A stretch of DNA of 64,000 nt from the NCBI RefSeq assembly GCF_910577135.1, contig NZ_CAJTLL010000005.1, forward strand, positions 1 through 64,000, given 5' to 3'. The position numbers and the translations under genes are program-made. Below are positions 56,555-64,000 of this stretch, one piece after another. The stretch comes from an uncultured Helicobacter sp. (lineage in GTDB: Bacteria; Campylobacterota; Campylobacteria; Campylobacterales; Helicobacteraceae). The first letter of the stretch is position 1. Each line of letters opens with the position of its first letter. The notes below the pieces were generated by a model. The model saw only the letters and a list, made by a program, of their open reading frames with translations. It was not told the DNA's origin and made no database searches.

Positions 56555-59500
56555 TTCTTACCCTTTCATTTATGTAAAGTGGAAAAACATAGCTCCCACT
56601 ACCCACCAAATGCAAATCAATAATGTTTTGCGTGATGAAGATATTGTTGATTTCTTGTAACTTGCACCCTCTATCACAGACTAAACCGATATTCATACTT
56701 AAGCCTTTTGGTAGAGATAGAGGGGGAATATTGTCCCCGCACCTGTGTTGCCACCACCCATTAGCGATAAATCTACTAGAGTATTCGTTACTATCGCACA
56801 TTGCCAAGAACCGCTCATCTTGTATTGTCTTGCCACATTTAGCCCAATATTGCAAGTCATTCTCATCATTTCTGTTCTCTCTCTCTCTCTCTCTCTCTTG
56901 TTGCGAATCTTGCATTAAATGTGCAAGCATAAGCTCCCGCCCTAATGCGCTAAATTCTAAAAACTTCTTTTTGGATTCCACAAATGGAATCTTTGGGAAG
57001 TCAATTTTGAGAAAATCAATGTATTTTTCTCTATAATCCTTATGAAATAGCACCGCATAAATGTAGCCTAAAATCTGCTCTGGAGCGAAATGTTCGTTGT
57101 ATTTAGAATCTATAAACTCTCTAAATTCAGGCGTGAAATTTTCTACCCATTGTCCTTTGGATTCTTCATTCTCACTTTGCACTTCTTGGGTATGACAAGA
57201 TTTAGAATCTTTTTTGCTCTTTTTTGTGCTTTTTTCTTTGCTAGATTCTGTATTTTTTAGGTAAAGAGGCATTACTTGTTCGCCACCTCTGCGGTAAAAA
57301 TTAATATCTACAATTTTATCAGTAATAGCAATAGTATTTATCTCATCATCACCCACAGCCGAGCTTTGCCTTGAAACAAGTAATGCTTGATTCTTACTTT
57401 GCAAAAAATGTTGAAACACATCATAAACAGGACGAGCCATAAAACCACAATTCTTATCTGTATAATAAGTCCAACGCATATCAAAAGGACGATAATGGCA
57501 TTGCATTATAAATTCATCTAAATTATCTTTATTTTTCTTAACTTCATCAATAGCCCAATCCAACTTCCAACCCCCAGAATCCTCTCCAATATCATAGATT
57601 CTACATAATTCCTCTTTTGGTTTTGTGATAAAGTCTTGCAAAAGCCTTTTTATATTTTCTTTGGAATTTTGAAATACAATCTTATCTCTTTTGGAGCAGA
57701 TTCCTACCCCTGAAACCTTAAATATATCCTTGACACTCCAGCCTTTCTCATACTCCACCCTTAAACTCTCGTTTTGTGGGATAAAGAGATAAAAAGGCTC
57801 TTGTGGCTGTAATGTAGCCCAAGCAATAGAATCTAAGGTGTTTTCATACAAAAAGTTTGTTTTATCACTTCTTTTGCCATATAAATCGTAATGGTAAATT
57901 TGAGCGAGTTTTTGAGGTTTTTCATTAGAATTTTCGCTGTATTGAGAATGAGAGTTTAAGGACTTATAACGAGAAATTCTAGTATCTTGCGTAAGACTTG
58001 AATGTTTTGCAAGGTGAGGTGATGGGAGTTTATCAGGCATAAATGACCGAGCCGAGCCGCCGCAATCATTCAAAGATTGCGTAAGAGACGAATTTCTATT
58101 TTTTACAAAGATATTAATGCTTACGCCTTGCATAATATCAAAGACATTTTCATCTTTGCTTCCATCGGGTGTGGCTTCCTTTTTTCTCGCATTGCCGTGC
58201 AAATCTAAAATATAGATTGTATCAAAGGTTTTTAGCAAGTGATAGCGCATACCGCGAAAGGTGGGATTATCTAAAAAGCTGTTGTTGGAGATAAAGGCAA
58301 AGATACCGCTTGATTGTTCTTTAATCTTAGATTCAGCAAAGCAGATAAACTTTACATAATCATCAAGTAGCCATTTGGGGTTTTTCTCGTTTTTGAGTTT
58401 TTTCTTTTGCAGAATGGTTTTAAAGGTAGATTTTTGATTTGCATCTTTTTTGGGATTTTGCAGATAAAAGTTGATTGCTTCTTGTTCACTTTTGCTCAAA
58501 TGCGCCTCGCTTGGCTCTAAGCCATAAGTGATACGCACATTATCCTCAAATAAGCCCTTGTTCGCACTTGCGCCACTATAAGGCGGGTTGCCTGTGATGA
58601 TGAGAATGGCATTTTCTTTGATTCTTTGCGCTTCTTTAAACTCCTCTGCTAATTCTATCATTCCTGCAAAAAGGTTGCTTTGCTTGTTTGCTTCATCTTT
58701 TTCTTTATTGGAATAAAGTGTGTTTGTTAGGCGGATATTAAGCGATTCATTTTCTTGCAAAGGTGCGTTAAACTCTTCTTTGAAACTTTGGGAAAGCTTT
58801 AAATGTGCGATGGTATAAGGAGCAATCAAAAATTCAAAGCCAAAGAATTGCTTTAAGAGCTTTTTGGGCTCATATCTTGCGCTATCTTTAGGGGTGGATT
58901 CTAAGGCTTTGCGGAAAGCTTCAAGCAGGAATGTCCCTGTCCCTGTGGCAAAGTCTAAAAGCGTGATATTGTCATTCTCCAAACTCGCACCCAAGCCATT
59001 TTTTAAGGCAAAATCTGTTTTAAGTATAGAATCTATGGCATTAATGATAAAGCTCACTACACTTGCAGGAGTGTAATACACGCCGCGAATCTCACGCAAT
59101 CTCGGGTCATATTGGCTTAGGAAAGTCTCATAAAAGTGCAAATAAGGGTCTTTGTGCTTAAATTGCATGGTGTAATGCCCTAACAAGTCCTTTTCTTTCA
59201 CTTTGTTTAGCTCTTGAATGATACTTGCAATGTCAATGTGATTGATAATATACAAAATCTCCTCTATAAGCCATCTGATAGAATCTAAATCCTCTAAATT
59301 GTCTAAAAATCCACTCATCGCACGAATGAGTGGGAAAGACTTAGGGATAAAGGCTTTGGCATTATACAAATCAATCTCCTTGCCACTCGTATTATTTAGC
59401 CTTGCAAGAAAAAGGCTATAAGTGAGTGTTTGTGCGAGGCTATCGGCAAACTCTGTGAAATCCAACTCTTTGTAAAGCTGTTCTTTGAAAGTTTCATAAA

Positions 59501-60110
59501 GGCTTGTGATATGGGGGTTTTCTTGCGCCTCTATTAAAGAATCTTTTAGAATCTGTGTGCGTTGAGCAAGAGTAGAAGCAAACTCTTGTGCAGTGATAAT
59601 AGGCTTTGGACTGAAAGTAAAAAAGAGTTTGAAAAGCTCGGTCAATTCTTTTTCTTTGGATTCTAAAAGTGCTCTGTTTTTAAGAGTGGCTTTAAGTTGG
59701 CTTAAATCGCAGATTCTATATTCCTGCACGATATGCACTTTGCCTTTATCATTTTTACGCACGAGGCAAAATCGCAAATAATCCGTAAGCATTAGATTAT
59801 CACTAAGTCGCAGATATTTTTCAATCTGTGGGCTTTGGGCTATGGAATCCAAGTCCGCATTGACGCGTTTGTTTTCAATATAACCAATCACCAAGCCTTG
59901 ATTTTGTATCAAAAAATCAGGTGCGCCTCTGCCCTCTTTGTCGTTATTTGGTTCGTGTTTGATATGGAGAGATTGTAAGGCTTTGTTATGTATAGCGAGA
60001 TTATCCCTTAAGATGCCAAAAAGGTTTTCTAAAGCAGCGCGGTAGGTATGCTCTTTATCCTGTGGTGAAATACTTTGTATTTGACTAAGGTATTCACTTA
60101 AAAATTGCAT
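56547..60110 (-). CDS. Restriction-modification fusion enzyme (type IIG/ISP-like), repeat-regulated
   Basis: An 1187-residue protein combining nuclease and adenine methyltransferase. A PD-ExK nuclease site is visible at PD64-65 and ENK79-81. An intermediate helical part leads to SAM motif I (DFATGTGTF, near 387) and catalytic NPPY (near 508). The recognition region (about 780-950) ends at VMPLYLKN. An insert of about 55 residues sits near 671-725. The normal trunk ends at about 1070 (ALGRELMLAHLMQ); then come a GA repeat (1072-1078), out-of-family sequence and a second recognition-domain end (NIGLVCDRG...SYVFPLYIN). No helicase motifs are visible. It starts one base after bpt (TAATG). Confidence 0.88.
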   Translation of the reverse strand: MQFLSEYLSQIQSISPQDKEHTYRAALENLFGILRDNLAIHNKALQSLHIKHEPNNDKEGRGAPDFLIQNQGLVIGYIENKRVNADLDSIAQSPQIEKYLRLSDNLMLTDYLRFCLVRKNDKGKVHIVQEYRICDLSQLKATLKNRALLESKEKELTELFKLFFTFSPKPIITAQEFASTLAQRTQILKDSLIEAQENPHITSLYETFKEQLYKELDFTEFADSLAQTLTYSLFLARLNNTSGKEIDLYNAKAFIPKSFPLIRAMSGFLDNLEDLDSIRWLIEEILYIINHIDIASIIQELNKVKEKDLLGHYTMQFKHKDPYLHFYETFLSQYDPRLREIRGVYYTPASVVSFIINAIDSILKTDFALKNGLGASLENDNITLLDFATGTGTFLLEAFRKALESTPKDSARYEPKKLLKQFFGFEFLIAPYTIAHLKLSQSFKEEFNAPLQENESLNIRLTNTLYSNKEKDEANKQSNLFAGMIELAEEFKEAQRIKENAILIITGNPPYSGASANKGLFEDNVRITYGLEPSEAHLSKSEQEAINFYLQNPKKDANQKSTFKTILQKKKLKNEKNPKWLLDDYVKFICFAESKIKEQSSGIFAFISNNSFLDNPTFRGMRYHLLKTFDTIYILDLHGNARKKEATPDGSKDENVFDIMQGVSINIFVKNRNSSLTQSLNDCGGSARSFMPDKLPSPHLAKHSSLTQDTRISRYKSLNSHSQYSENSNEKPQKLAQIYHYDLYGKRSDKTNFLYENTLDSIAWATLQPQEPFYLFIPQNESLRVEYEKGWSVKDIFKVSGVGICSKRDKIVFQNSKENIKRLLQDFITKPKEELCRIYDIGEDSGGWKLDWAIDEVKKNKDNLDEFIMQCHYRPFDMRWTYYTDKNCGFMARPVYDVFQHFLQSKNQALLVSRQSSAVGDDEINTIAITDKIVDINFYRRGGEQVMPLYLKNTESSKEKSTKKSKKDSKSCHTQEVQSENEESKGQWVENFTPEFREFIDSKYNEHFAPEQILGYIYAVLFHKDYREKYIDFLKIDFPKIPFVESKKKFLEFSALGRELMLAHLMQDSQQERERERENRNDENDLQYWAKCGKTIQDERFLAMCDSNEYSSRFIANGWWQHRCGDNIPPLSLPKGLSMNIGLVCDRGCKLQEINNIFITQNIIDLHLVGSGSYVFPLYINERVRNE
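56876..56897. repeat. Dinucleotide repeat (TC)11/(GA)11 in the RM gene
   Basis: Eleven TC units on the plus strand, read as GAG/AGA codons giving ERERERE on the coding strand. A change of one unit shifts the frame of the last 110 codons. This is the classic form of slipped-strand phase variation. Confidence 0.97.
57972..58097. repeat. Small repeat-bounded insert within the RM gene
   Basis: AGAAATTC (57972-57979) and GAATTTCT (58090-58097) form inverted ends; TTGCGTAAGA occurs as a direct repeat at 57987-57996 and 58077-58086. The enclosed DNA is GC-richer than its surroundings (for example GCCGAGCCGCCGC). It is read in frame and encodes SLTQ twice, with a Pro/Ser/His-rich stretch between, inside the methyltransferase-to-recognition region. 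It looks like a small palindromic element tolerated in coding sequence. Confidence 0.5.
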
Positions 60111-60847
60111 TATTTCTCCTTTAAACCCTCATACATCTCCCAAAGGGGGATTTCAAAGACATCGGGGATATTTTTTAGCACTTCAAAGGGGGTGAATCGC
60201 TCCTTATAGCCCATACAATAATGATCCTTTATCCAATAGCCCGGGTAGAAGTATCTTAAGCCATTTTCCTTAGCGATTTGAATTTGCTTTAAAATATTGA
60301 GTGTGCCTAAGCTGTAAGTAGCAAAGCGATGGTCATAGTAGAAATACACCGCTGTAATGCTATCAAAAACCACATCGACTAGCCCCACGCCAATAAGTTG
60401 AGAATCCATAAAATACAGCATCTCATAGCCAAAATCCTGATGCCCATCGACAAACATATCCATATAAGATTCAGGCGTTACGGGGGAGTATTCCCAACCT
60501 TTTTTATCCCGCATAGATTGATGATAGCGATTATAAAGCTCTATATGGGCTTGTGAGATAGTGGGCTTTTGTATGTATATATCGATATTTTGAGCCTTTT
60601 TTAGCACTCTCTTATGATTCTTGCTAAATGTAAAATCATCAATAAGTGTGCGGATAGAAATGCAATCCGTGCAGCCCTCACACATCGGGGTGAAAAAATA
60701 ATTCCCAAACCGCCGCCAACCTCGCTCTAGCAGCCCATAATAAAAGCTAGGCGTTACATTTTGGATATGGAAATAGCGGAATATACTCTTTTTAGAATCG
60801 ATATAACTACACGCTTTTTGCTCGGAATAAAATTCAACTAATCGCAT
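60110..60847 (-). CDS. bpt: Aspartate/glutamate leucyltransferase
   Basis: A 245-residue aminoacyl-tRNA-protein transferase of the Bpt/Ate family, which adds leucine (or arginine) to N-terminal Asp/Glu and marks proteins for ClpAP. Marks are GWRRFGNYFFTPMCEGCTDC, SKNHKRVLKKAQN, AVYFYYDH and YFYPGYWIKDHYCMGYKERF. It overlaps both neighbours by one base (TAATG). Confidence 0.93.
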   Translation of the reverse strand: MRLVEFYSEQKACSYIDSKKSIFRYFHIQNVTPSFYYGLLERGWRRFGNYFFTPMCEGCTDCISIRTLIDDFTFSKNHKRVLKKAQNIDIYIQKPTISQAHIELYNRYHQSMRDKKGWEYSPVTPESYMDMFVDGHQDFGYEMLYFMDSQLIGVGLVDVVFDSITAVYFYYDHRFATYSLGTLNILKQIQIAKENGLRYFYPGYWIKDHYCMGYKERFTPFEVLKNIPDVFEIPLWEMYEGLKEK

Positions 60848-62031
60848 TATTTGAGATGCTCGTAATTTTTCTTATAGGTAGTAACTTTAAGAAGGTAGCG
60901 TCTTGCCTCGCTAGATGGGTGCTTAGAATGAAGTGTATCATACACCCTTGTGGGACTAAGGGCGTTGATACGCGCAAATGCCTGTGCTTTGTCATTATGG
61001 AATGTCCTTAGCACACTTCCAGCCCCCGCATTGTAAGCGGCAATCACGCAGTATTCTTGACTTTGCTTATTTTTCACATCAGGCAAATAGCGATTAAAAA
61101 GTATGCTTAGGTAAGCCACGCCGTAATGAATATTTGTCTCTGGGTCAAAAAGCATTTCTTTTGTAGGCATACCTTTTTTGCCATTGATAAGCTCATACGC
61201 GTCCGCTCCAGCTGTGCTAGGGACGATTTGCATAAGTCCATAGGCTGGTGCACCACTCACTGCATAGGGATTGAAGTTAGATTCTGTTTGGATAATACCT
61301 AGCACAAGGGCAGGGGGGACATTATATTTATGTGCATATTTTTGTACTATGGCTTCATATTTGTGTTCGCTCTTGCTTTGATAATCCCCCACCATTTGCA
61401 AATCGACATAATTGACAAGCTTCCCCCTCTCATCATTGCGTGTTTTGAGGGCGTTTGTTATGAGATATTTAGCATATTTTTGTGCTCGCCAAGAACTAAG
61501 TATATCCTCCCCCTCATTATCCTTGACAAGCCCAGCAAGAAAGGGTTTTCCCTTAATCTCTACATCACCACTTGAATACAAATCCATATGGTTTGGGTTT
61601 TGCGACATTAAAAGTGTATTGACAATAGCCTTTTCTAGCGTATTCACCCCATCGATACTTTCTATACGAATCGCTCCTGTGGCAAAATTCACACTCACCC
61701 TTGTTTTGTATTCATTAGAGTATTTTACATAGACTTGCGCACTTGGTAATGTGATGTCTTCTTTGCTCCATCGTTTAGCGATATTGCCGCTTAGAGTCTG
61801 CGTAATTTTGGCATATTGTCTTTTAGCTTCTTTGATATTACGCAAAAGCACCTTTTCATCATTGCCATAGACTCTAAGCTGATTTCCAGCGATTTGTCGC
61901 ATTGCGTATTGTGGATCATCGGTTATTGCAATATTTGCATTTTGAGTGGAGGTAGAGCAGCCATAAAATAAACTTATAAGAGGAAGCGCGTAGCAGAGCG
62001 TCATAGTCTTATGTGCGGATAGAATCTTCAA
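60847..62031 (-). CDS. mltC: Membrane-bound lytic murein transglycosylase C-like lipoprotein
   Basis: A 394-residue lipoprotein cleaving peptidoglycan glycan strands. The lipobox is FYGC. The first 200 residues match the MltC N-domain; the SLT domain follows with the catalytic Glu in GIIQTESNFNPYAVS, then YGLMQIVPSTAG and AAYNAGAGSVLRTF. Start TTG 62031 has AAGGG upstream; ATG 62004 is an alternative with a shorter signal. It heads the mltC-bpt-RM operon. Confidence 0.9.
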   Translation of the reverse strand: MKILSAHKTMTLCYALPLISLFYGCSTSTQNANIAITDDPQYAMRQIAGNQLRVYGNDEKVLLRNIKEAKRQYAKITQTLSGNIAKRWSKEDITLPSAQVYVKYSNEYKTRVSVNFATGAIRIESIDGVNTLEKAIVNTLLMSQNPNHMDLYSSGDVEIKGKPFLAGLVKDNEGEDILSSWRAQKYAKYLITNALKTRNDERGKLVNYVDLQMVGDYQSKSEHKYEAIVQKYAHKYNVPPALVLGIIQTESNFNPYAVSGAPAYGLMQIVPSTAGADAYELINGKKGMPTKEMLFDPETNIHYGVAYLSILFNRYLPDVKNKQSQEYCVIAAYNAGAGSVLRTFHNDKAQAFARINALSPTRVYDTLHSKHPSSEARRYLLKVTTYKKNYEHLK

Positions 62032-62112
62032 GTATAGCCCTTAATATAGAGTGTTTCAAAGCGTGGATTCTATCCTAAAAAGTTAAGTTTTCTACCATAA
62101 TGCAAAATATGC

Positions 62113-62118
62113 TATACT
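62113..62118 (+). promoter_or_regulatory. Candidate -10 element for the radical SAM gene
   Basis: TATACT lies 41 bases before ATG 62160, in AT-rich intergenic DNA divergent from mltC. Extended by a preceding GC. No -35 is clear. Confidence 0.4.
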
Positions 62119-62159
62119 TTTTGCCCTAATAAAAGCCCTGCAAGACTTTAAGGAGTAAT

Positions 62160-63086
62160 ATGGAAATTGTCTTTGGTCCTGTTCATTCACGGCGATTTGG
62201 ACGCTCACTAGGGGTTGATTTATCCCCTAAGATAAAGCAATGCAATTTTGACTGCGTGTATTGTGAGCTACAAAAGGCTAAAAGTGTAGATTCTATGGGT
62301 GATGTAGTGCCTTTGCAAGAAATTATAGAATCTGTGAAAAAAGCCCTAGAGATGCATCAATGCGATGTTTTGACGCTTACTGCCAATGGAGAACCAACGC
62401 TCTATCCACATCTCAAAGACTTAATTAGCAATCTTAAAAAGATAGTGCCAGATTCTATAAAATTACTCTTGCTTACTAATGGCTCGCTTCTATGGAAAGC
62501 AGATATACGTGAGGCGCTTCAAGGGCTTGATATTCTTAAATTTTCTTGCGATAGCTTAGAGAAAAGGGCGTTTAAACGTATCGACCGCCCGCATTCTAGC
62601 CTTTCTTTAGAAACTATCAAGGAGGGCATTGTGCGCTTTTGCGAGGAATTTAAGGGAGAGATTGTGGCTGAAGTGCTGTTCGTTAAAGGCATAAACGATA
62701 GCCTTTCTCAAGCGCAAGAAATTGCCGCATTTTTAGCGAGTTTGCCACTTTGTCGTGTAGATATAGGCAGTATCGACCGCCCACCAGCTTACAAAGTAGA
62801 GGCGATAAGCGATGAGAGATTAGAGACGCTTGCACAATGCTTTTATGCCTATCCGCATTTGCAAGTCAATCTCCCAAAACGCAAGGATTCAAACAATATA
62901 TCATCACAACAGGCTAAATCCTACACACAAGAGCAATTACTAGGCTTAATCAAACGCAGGCCATTAAGCATAAAAGACGCACAAAATATGTTTGATTCTC
63001 AAACTTTAGCACTCTTAGATACATTATGCCAAAAAGGCGATATAAAGCAGTGTAGAGTAGGGCTTGATACTTTTTATCAAGTGTGA
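62160..63086 (+). CDS. Radical SAM protein
   Basis: A 308-residue radical SAM enzyme. The cluster motif is CNFDCVYC (C28, C32, C35), preceded by GPVHSRRFGRSLGVDLSP, followed by LTANGEPTLYP and LLLLTNGSL. The N-terminal pattern resembles the uncharacterised Moa-A-like group near wyosine-type proteins; substrate unknown. The C-terminus after 240 may be a winged-helix-like segment. AAGGAG is six bases upstream of ATG. Confidence 0.85.
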   Translation: MEIVFGPVHSRRFGRSLGVDLSPKIKQCNFDCVYCELQKAKSVDSMGDVVPLQEIIESVKKALEMHQCDVLTLTANGEPTLYPHLKDLISNLKKIVPDSIKLLLLTNGSLLWKADIREALQGLDILKFSCDSLEKRAFKRIDRPHSSLSLETIKEGIVRFCEEFKGEIVAEVLFVKGINDSLSQAQEIAAFLASLPLCRVDIGSIDRPPAYKVEAISDERLETLAQCFYAYPHLQVNLPKRKDSNNISSQQAKSYTQEQLLGLIKRRPLSIKDAQNMFDSQTLALLDTLCQKGDIKQCRVGLDTFYQV

Positions 63087-63321
63087 GTTTAAATAGAATG
63101 ACTGGTTTTTATTAAATGTTCTCTTTGAGTAGAACTCATTTGTTTTATTTGAATCTCCATTTTTTGCATTTTTGATACAAGCTCTTTCTCAAAACTTTAC
63201 TCTTGCCTTTGTTATAAGTTTAAGAAAATAGAGTTTAAAATACCATAGAAGTGCTAGAATCTATGCCAAAATATGAGCCTTTAGAATAAAATTATCCTAA
63301 GCATATAGAAAAGATATTATC

Positions 63322-63555
63322 CTACCTCCGCTTTAAAATATACCTCTCACCCTCTGTAAGAGAGGAGCTTTTAATTTCTTTTTTCTTAATAAAGGCTTCC
63401 TTAAATCTATTCCTATCTCCTCTTTTATTTTTTGTAGAAGATTCGCCATTTGCCCCCCCCCCCCCTTTTTTTTTGTGGAGGAGGTGGGAGGAGACTAAAG
63501 CTTCTTTAAAAAGACAAGATAGTGCTATCACTAAGGAGAGTAGCTCTAGGCACAT
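63322..63555 (-). CDS. Putative phase-variable small ORF with A9-G13 tract
   Basis: A 77-codon frame. Residues 1-27 are hydrophobic; KKKGGGG comes from the A9-G13 run; the rest is basic. One extra G would join the same N-terminus to a different reading (ANLLQKIKEEIGIDLRK...) that ends after about 40 codons. No clear ribosome site precedes the ATG, and the plus strand is also open here with hydrophobic residues, so the true coding strand is uncertain. Upstream at 63089-63190 (minus) another short protein-like relic (ELVSKMQKMEIQIKQMSS) ends at TAA 63089. Confidence 0.3.
   Translation of the reverse strand: MCLELLSLVIALSCLFKEALVSSHLLHKKKGGGGANGESSTKNKRGDRNRFKEAFIKKKEIKSSSLTEGERYILKRR
63453..63474. 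repeat. C13 followed by T9 (A9-G13 on minus strand)
   Basis: Thirteen Cs at 63453-63465 then nine Ts to 63474. Both runs are long enough to slip. The tract lies about 180 bases before sodB and within the 63322-63555 frame. Confidence 0.95.
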
Positions 63556-63603
63556 TTGCTACTTTTGCTTTTCAACGTATAGCAAAAAGTTAAAAAAATT
63601 GTT

Positions 63604-63609
63604 TATAAT
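63604..63609 (+). promoter_or_regulatory. Candidate sodB promoter -10 element
   Basis: TATAAT at 63604-63609, preceded by TTGTT, lies 43 bases before the sodB ATG and downstream of an A/T-rich run. No Fur-type palindrome was obvious. Confidence 0.55.
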
Positions 63610-63651
63610 ATGGTTGCTTAAAAGCAAACAATAAATTTTAAGGAGAAAAAA

Positions 63652-64000
63652 ATGTTTGAATTACGTAAATTGCCTTATGGCACGAACGAATTTGGAAGCT
63701 TTATTAGCGAGGAGGCATTCTCATATCACTATGGCAAACATCATCAAACCTATGTGAATAACCTCAATAATCTTATCAAAGGCACAGAGTTTGAAAATGC
63801 TGCTCTTGGCGATATTGTGTTGAAATCAAGCGGAGGGCTTTTTAATAATGCTGCTCAAGTGTATAATCACGATTTTTATTGGGACTGCATAAGCCCTAAA
63901 AGCAGTGAAGCAAGTGCAGAGCTAAGCTCGGCTATCAATGCAGAATTTGGCTCTATGGATAGCTTTAAAGAAAAGTTCCTCGCTTCTAGCACAACGCTTT
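63652..64000 (+). CDS. sodB: Iron superoxide dismutase (partial, runs off the window)
   Basis: The first 116 codons are present. N-terminal domain residues match FeSOD: LPYGTNEFGSFISEEAFSYH with metal ligand His26, GKHHQTYVNNLN (His30, Tyr34) and the second ligand His73 in VYNHDFYWD. The enzyme dismutates superoxide in the cytoplasm. ATG 63652 follows AAGGAGAAAAA. Confidence 0.95.
   Translation, partial: MFELRKLPYGTNEFGSFISEEAFSYHYGKHHQTYVNNLNNLIKGTEFENAALGDIVLKSSGGLFNNAAQVYNHDFYWDCISPKSSEASAELSSAINAEFGSMDSFKEKFLASSTTL

Overview
The window looks like chromosome of an enterohepatic Helicobacter, or a close relative in Campylobacterota. This rests on gene content and order rather than a database match. 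The complex I operon lacks nuoE and nuoF and ends in pflA, PEB4-type peptidyl-prolyl isomerase sits beside class II aldolase, adenylate kinase is the short form, the toxin-antitoxin pair is of the HP0894/HP0895 type, DNA is AT-rich, and homopolymer tracts of the contingency-locus kind occur. Species cannot be told. No rRNA, tRNA, CRISPR array, transposase or transcription-factor gene was seen.

Layout. 121-17089 (minus) is one tight operon: nuoA-B-C-D, two small genes in place of nuoE/F, nuoG-H-I-J-K-L-M-N, pflA and a ThiF/MoeB-like E1 enzyme. Genes are joined by ATGA/TAATG overlaps. 17220-25352 is housekeeping: yebC, fba, peb4, adk, a PHP phosphoesterase (minus), then a META lipoprotein, yigZ, asd and hemE (plus). 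25353-32365 carries a frameshifted gene relic, a CNNM/CBS protein, a Pit transporter, a complete TRAP transporter and a DUF4149 protein. 32458-33420 is a badly decayed CDP-glycerol glycerophosphotransferase-like gene. 33776-40751 holds ftsW, an HdeD-like gene, hemD, acnB and a class V aminotransferase. 40771-49284 is an envelope block: four lipoprotein genes (COG3014, LpoB, two LPP20-type; minus), divergent from an outer-membrane factor/MacA/split MacB export operon (plus). 49369-54600 has two unrecognised genes, one behind a G11 tract, then cmoA, thiG, nnr and a biotin carboxylase. 54988-62031 (minus) runs mltC, bpt, a large restriction-modification (RM) enzyme, its detached C-terminus, a toxin-antitoxin pair and thiE. 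62160 to the end has a radical SAM gene, a G13/A9 ORF and the start of sodB.

The most unusual locus is the RM gene at 56258-60110. A (GA)11 repeat near codon 1072 is followed by two tandem fragments resembling the end of the target-recognition domain, in different frames, and then by a separate ORF that looks like the normal C-terminus. By direct translation, 11 repeats give a protein ending in fragment B, 12 repeats one ending in fragment A, and 10 repeats an early stop. This suggests a repeat-controlled switch between alternative C-termini rather than simple ON/OFF. The same gene carries an in-frame insert of about 55 codons bounded by short repeats.

Together the genes point to a microaerobic bacterium with a flavodoxin-type (not NADH-type) complex I, partial thiamine, haem and lysine/threonine pathway genes, C4-dicarboxylate-like TRAP uptake, and an envelope rich in lipoproteins and export machinery.
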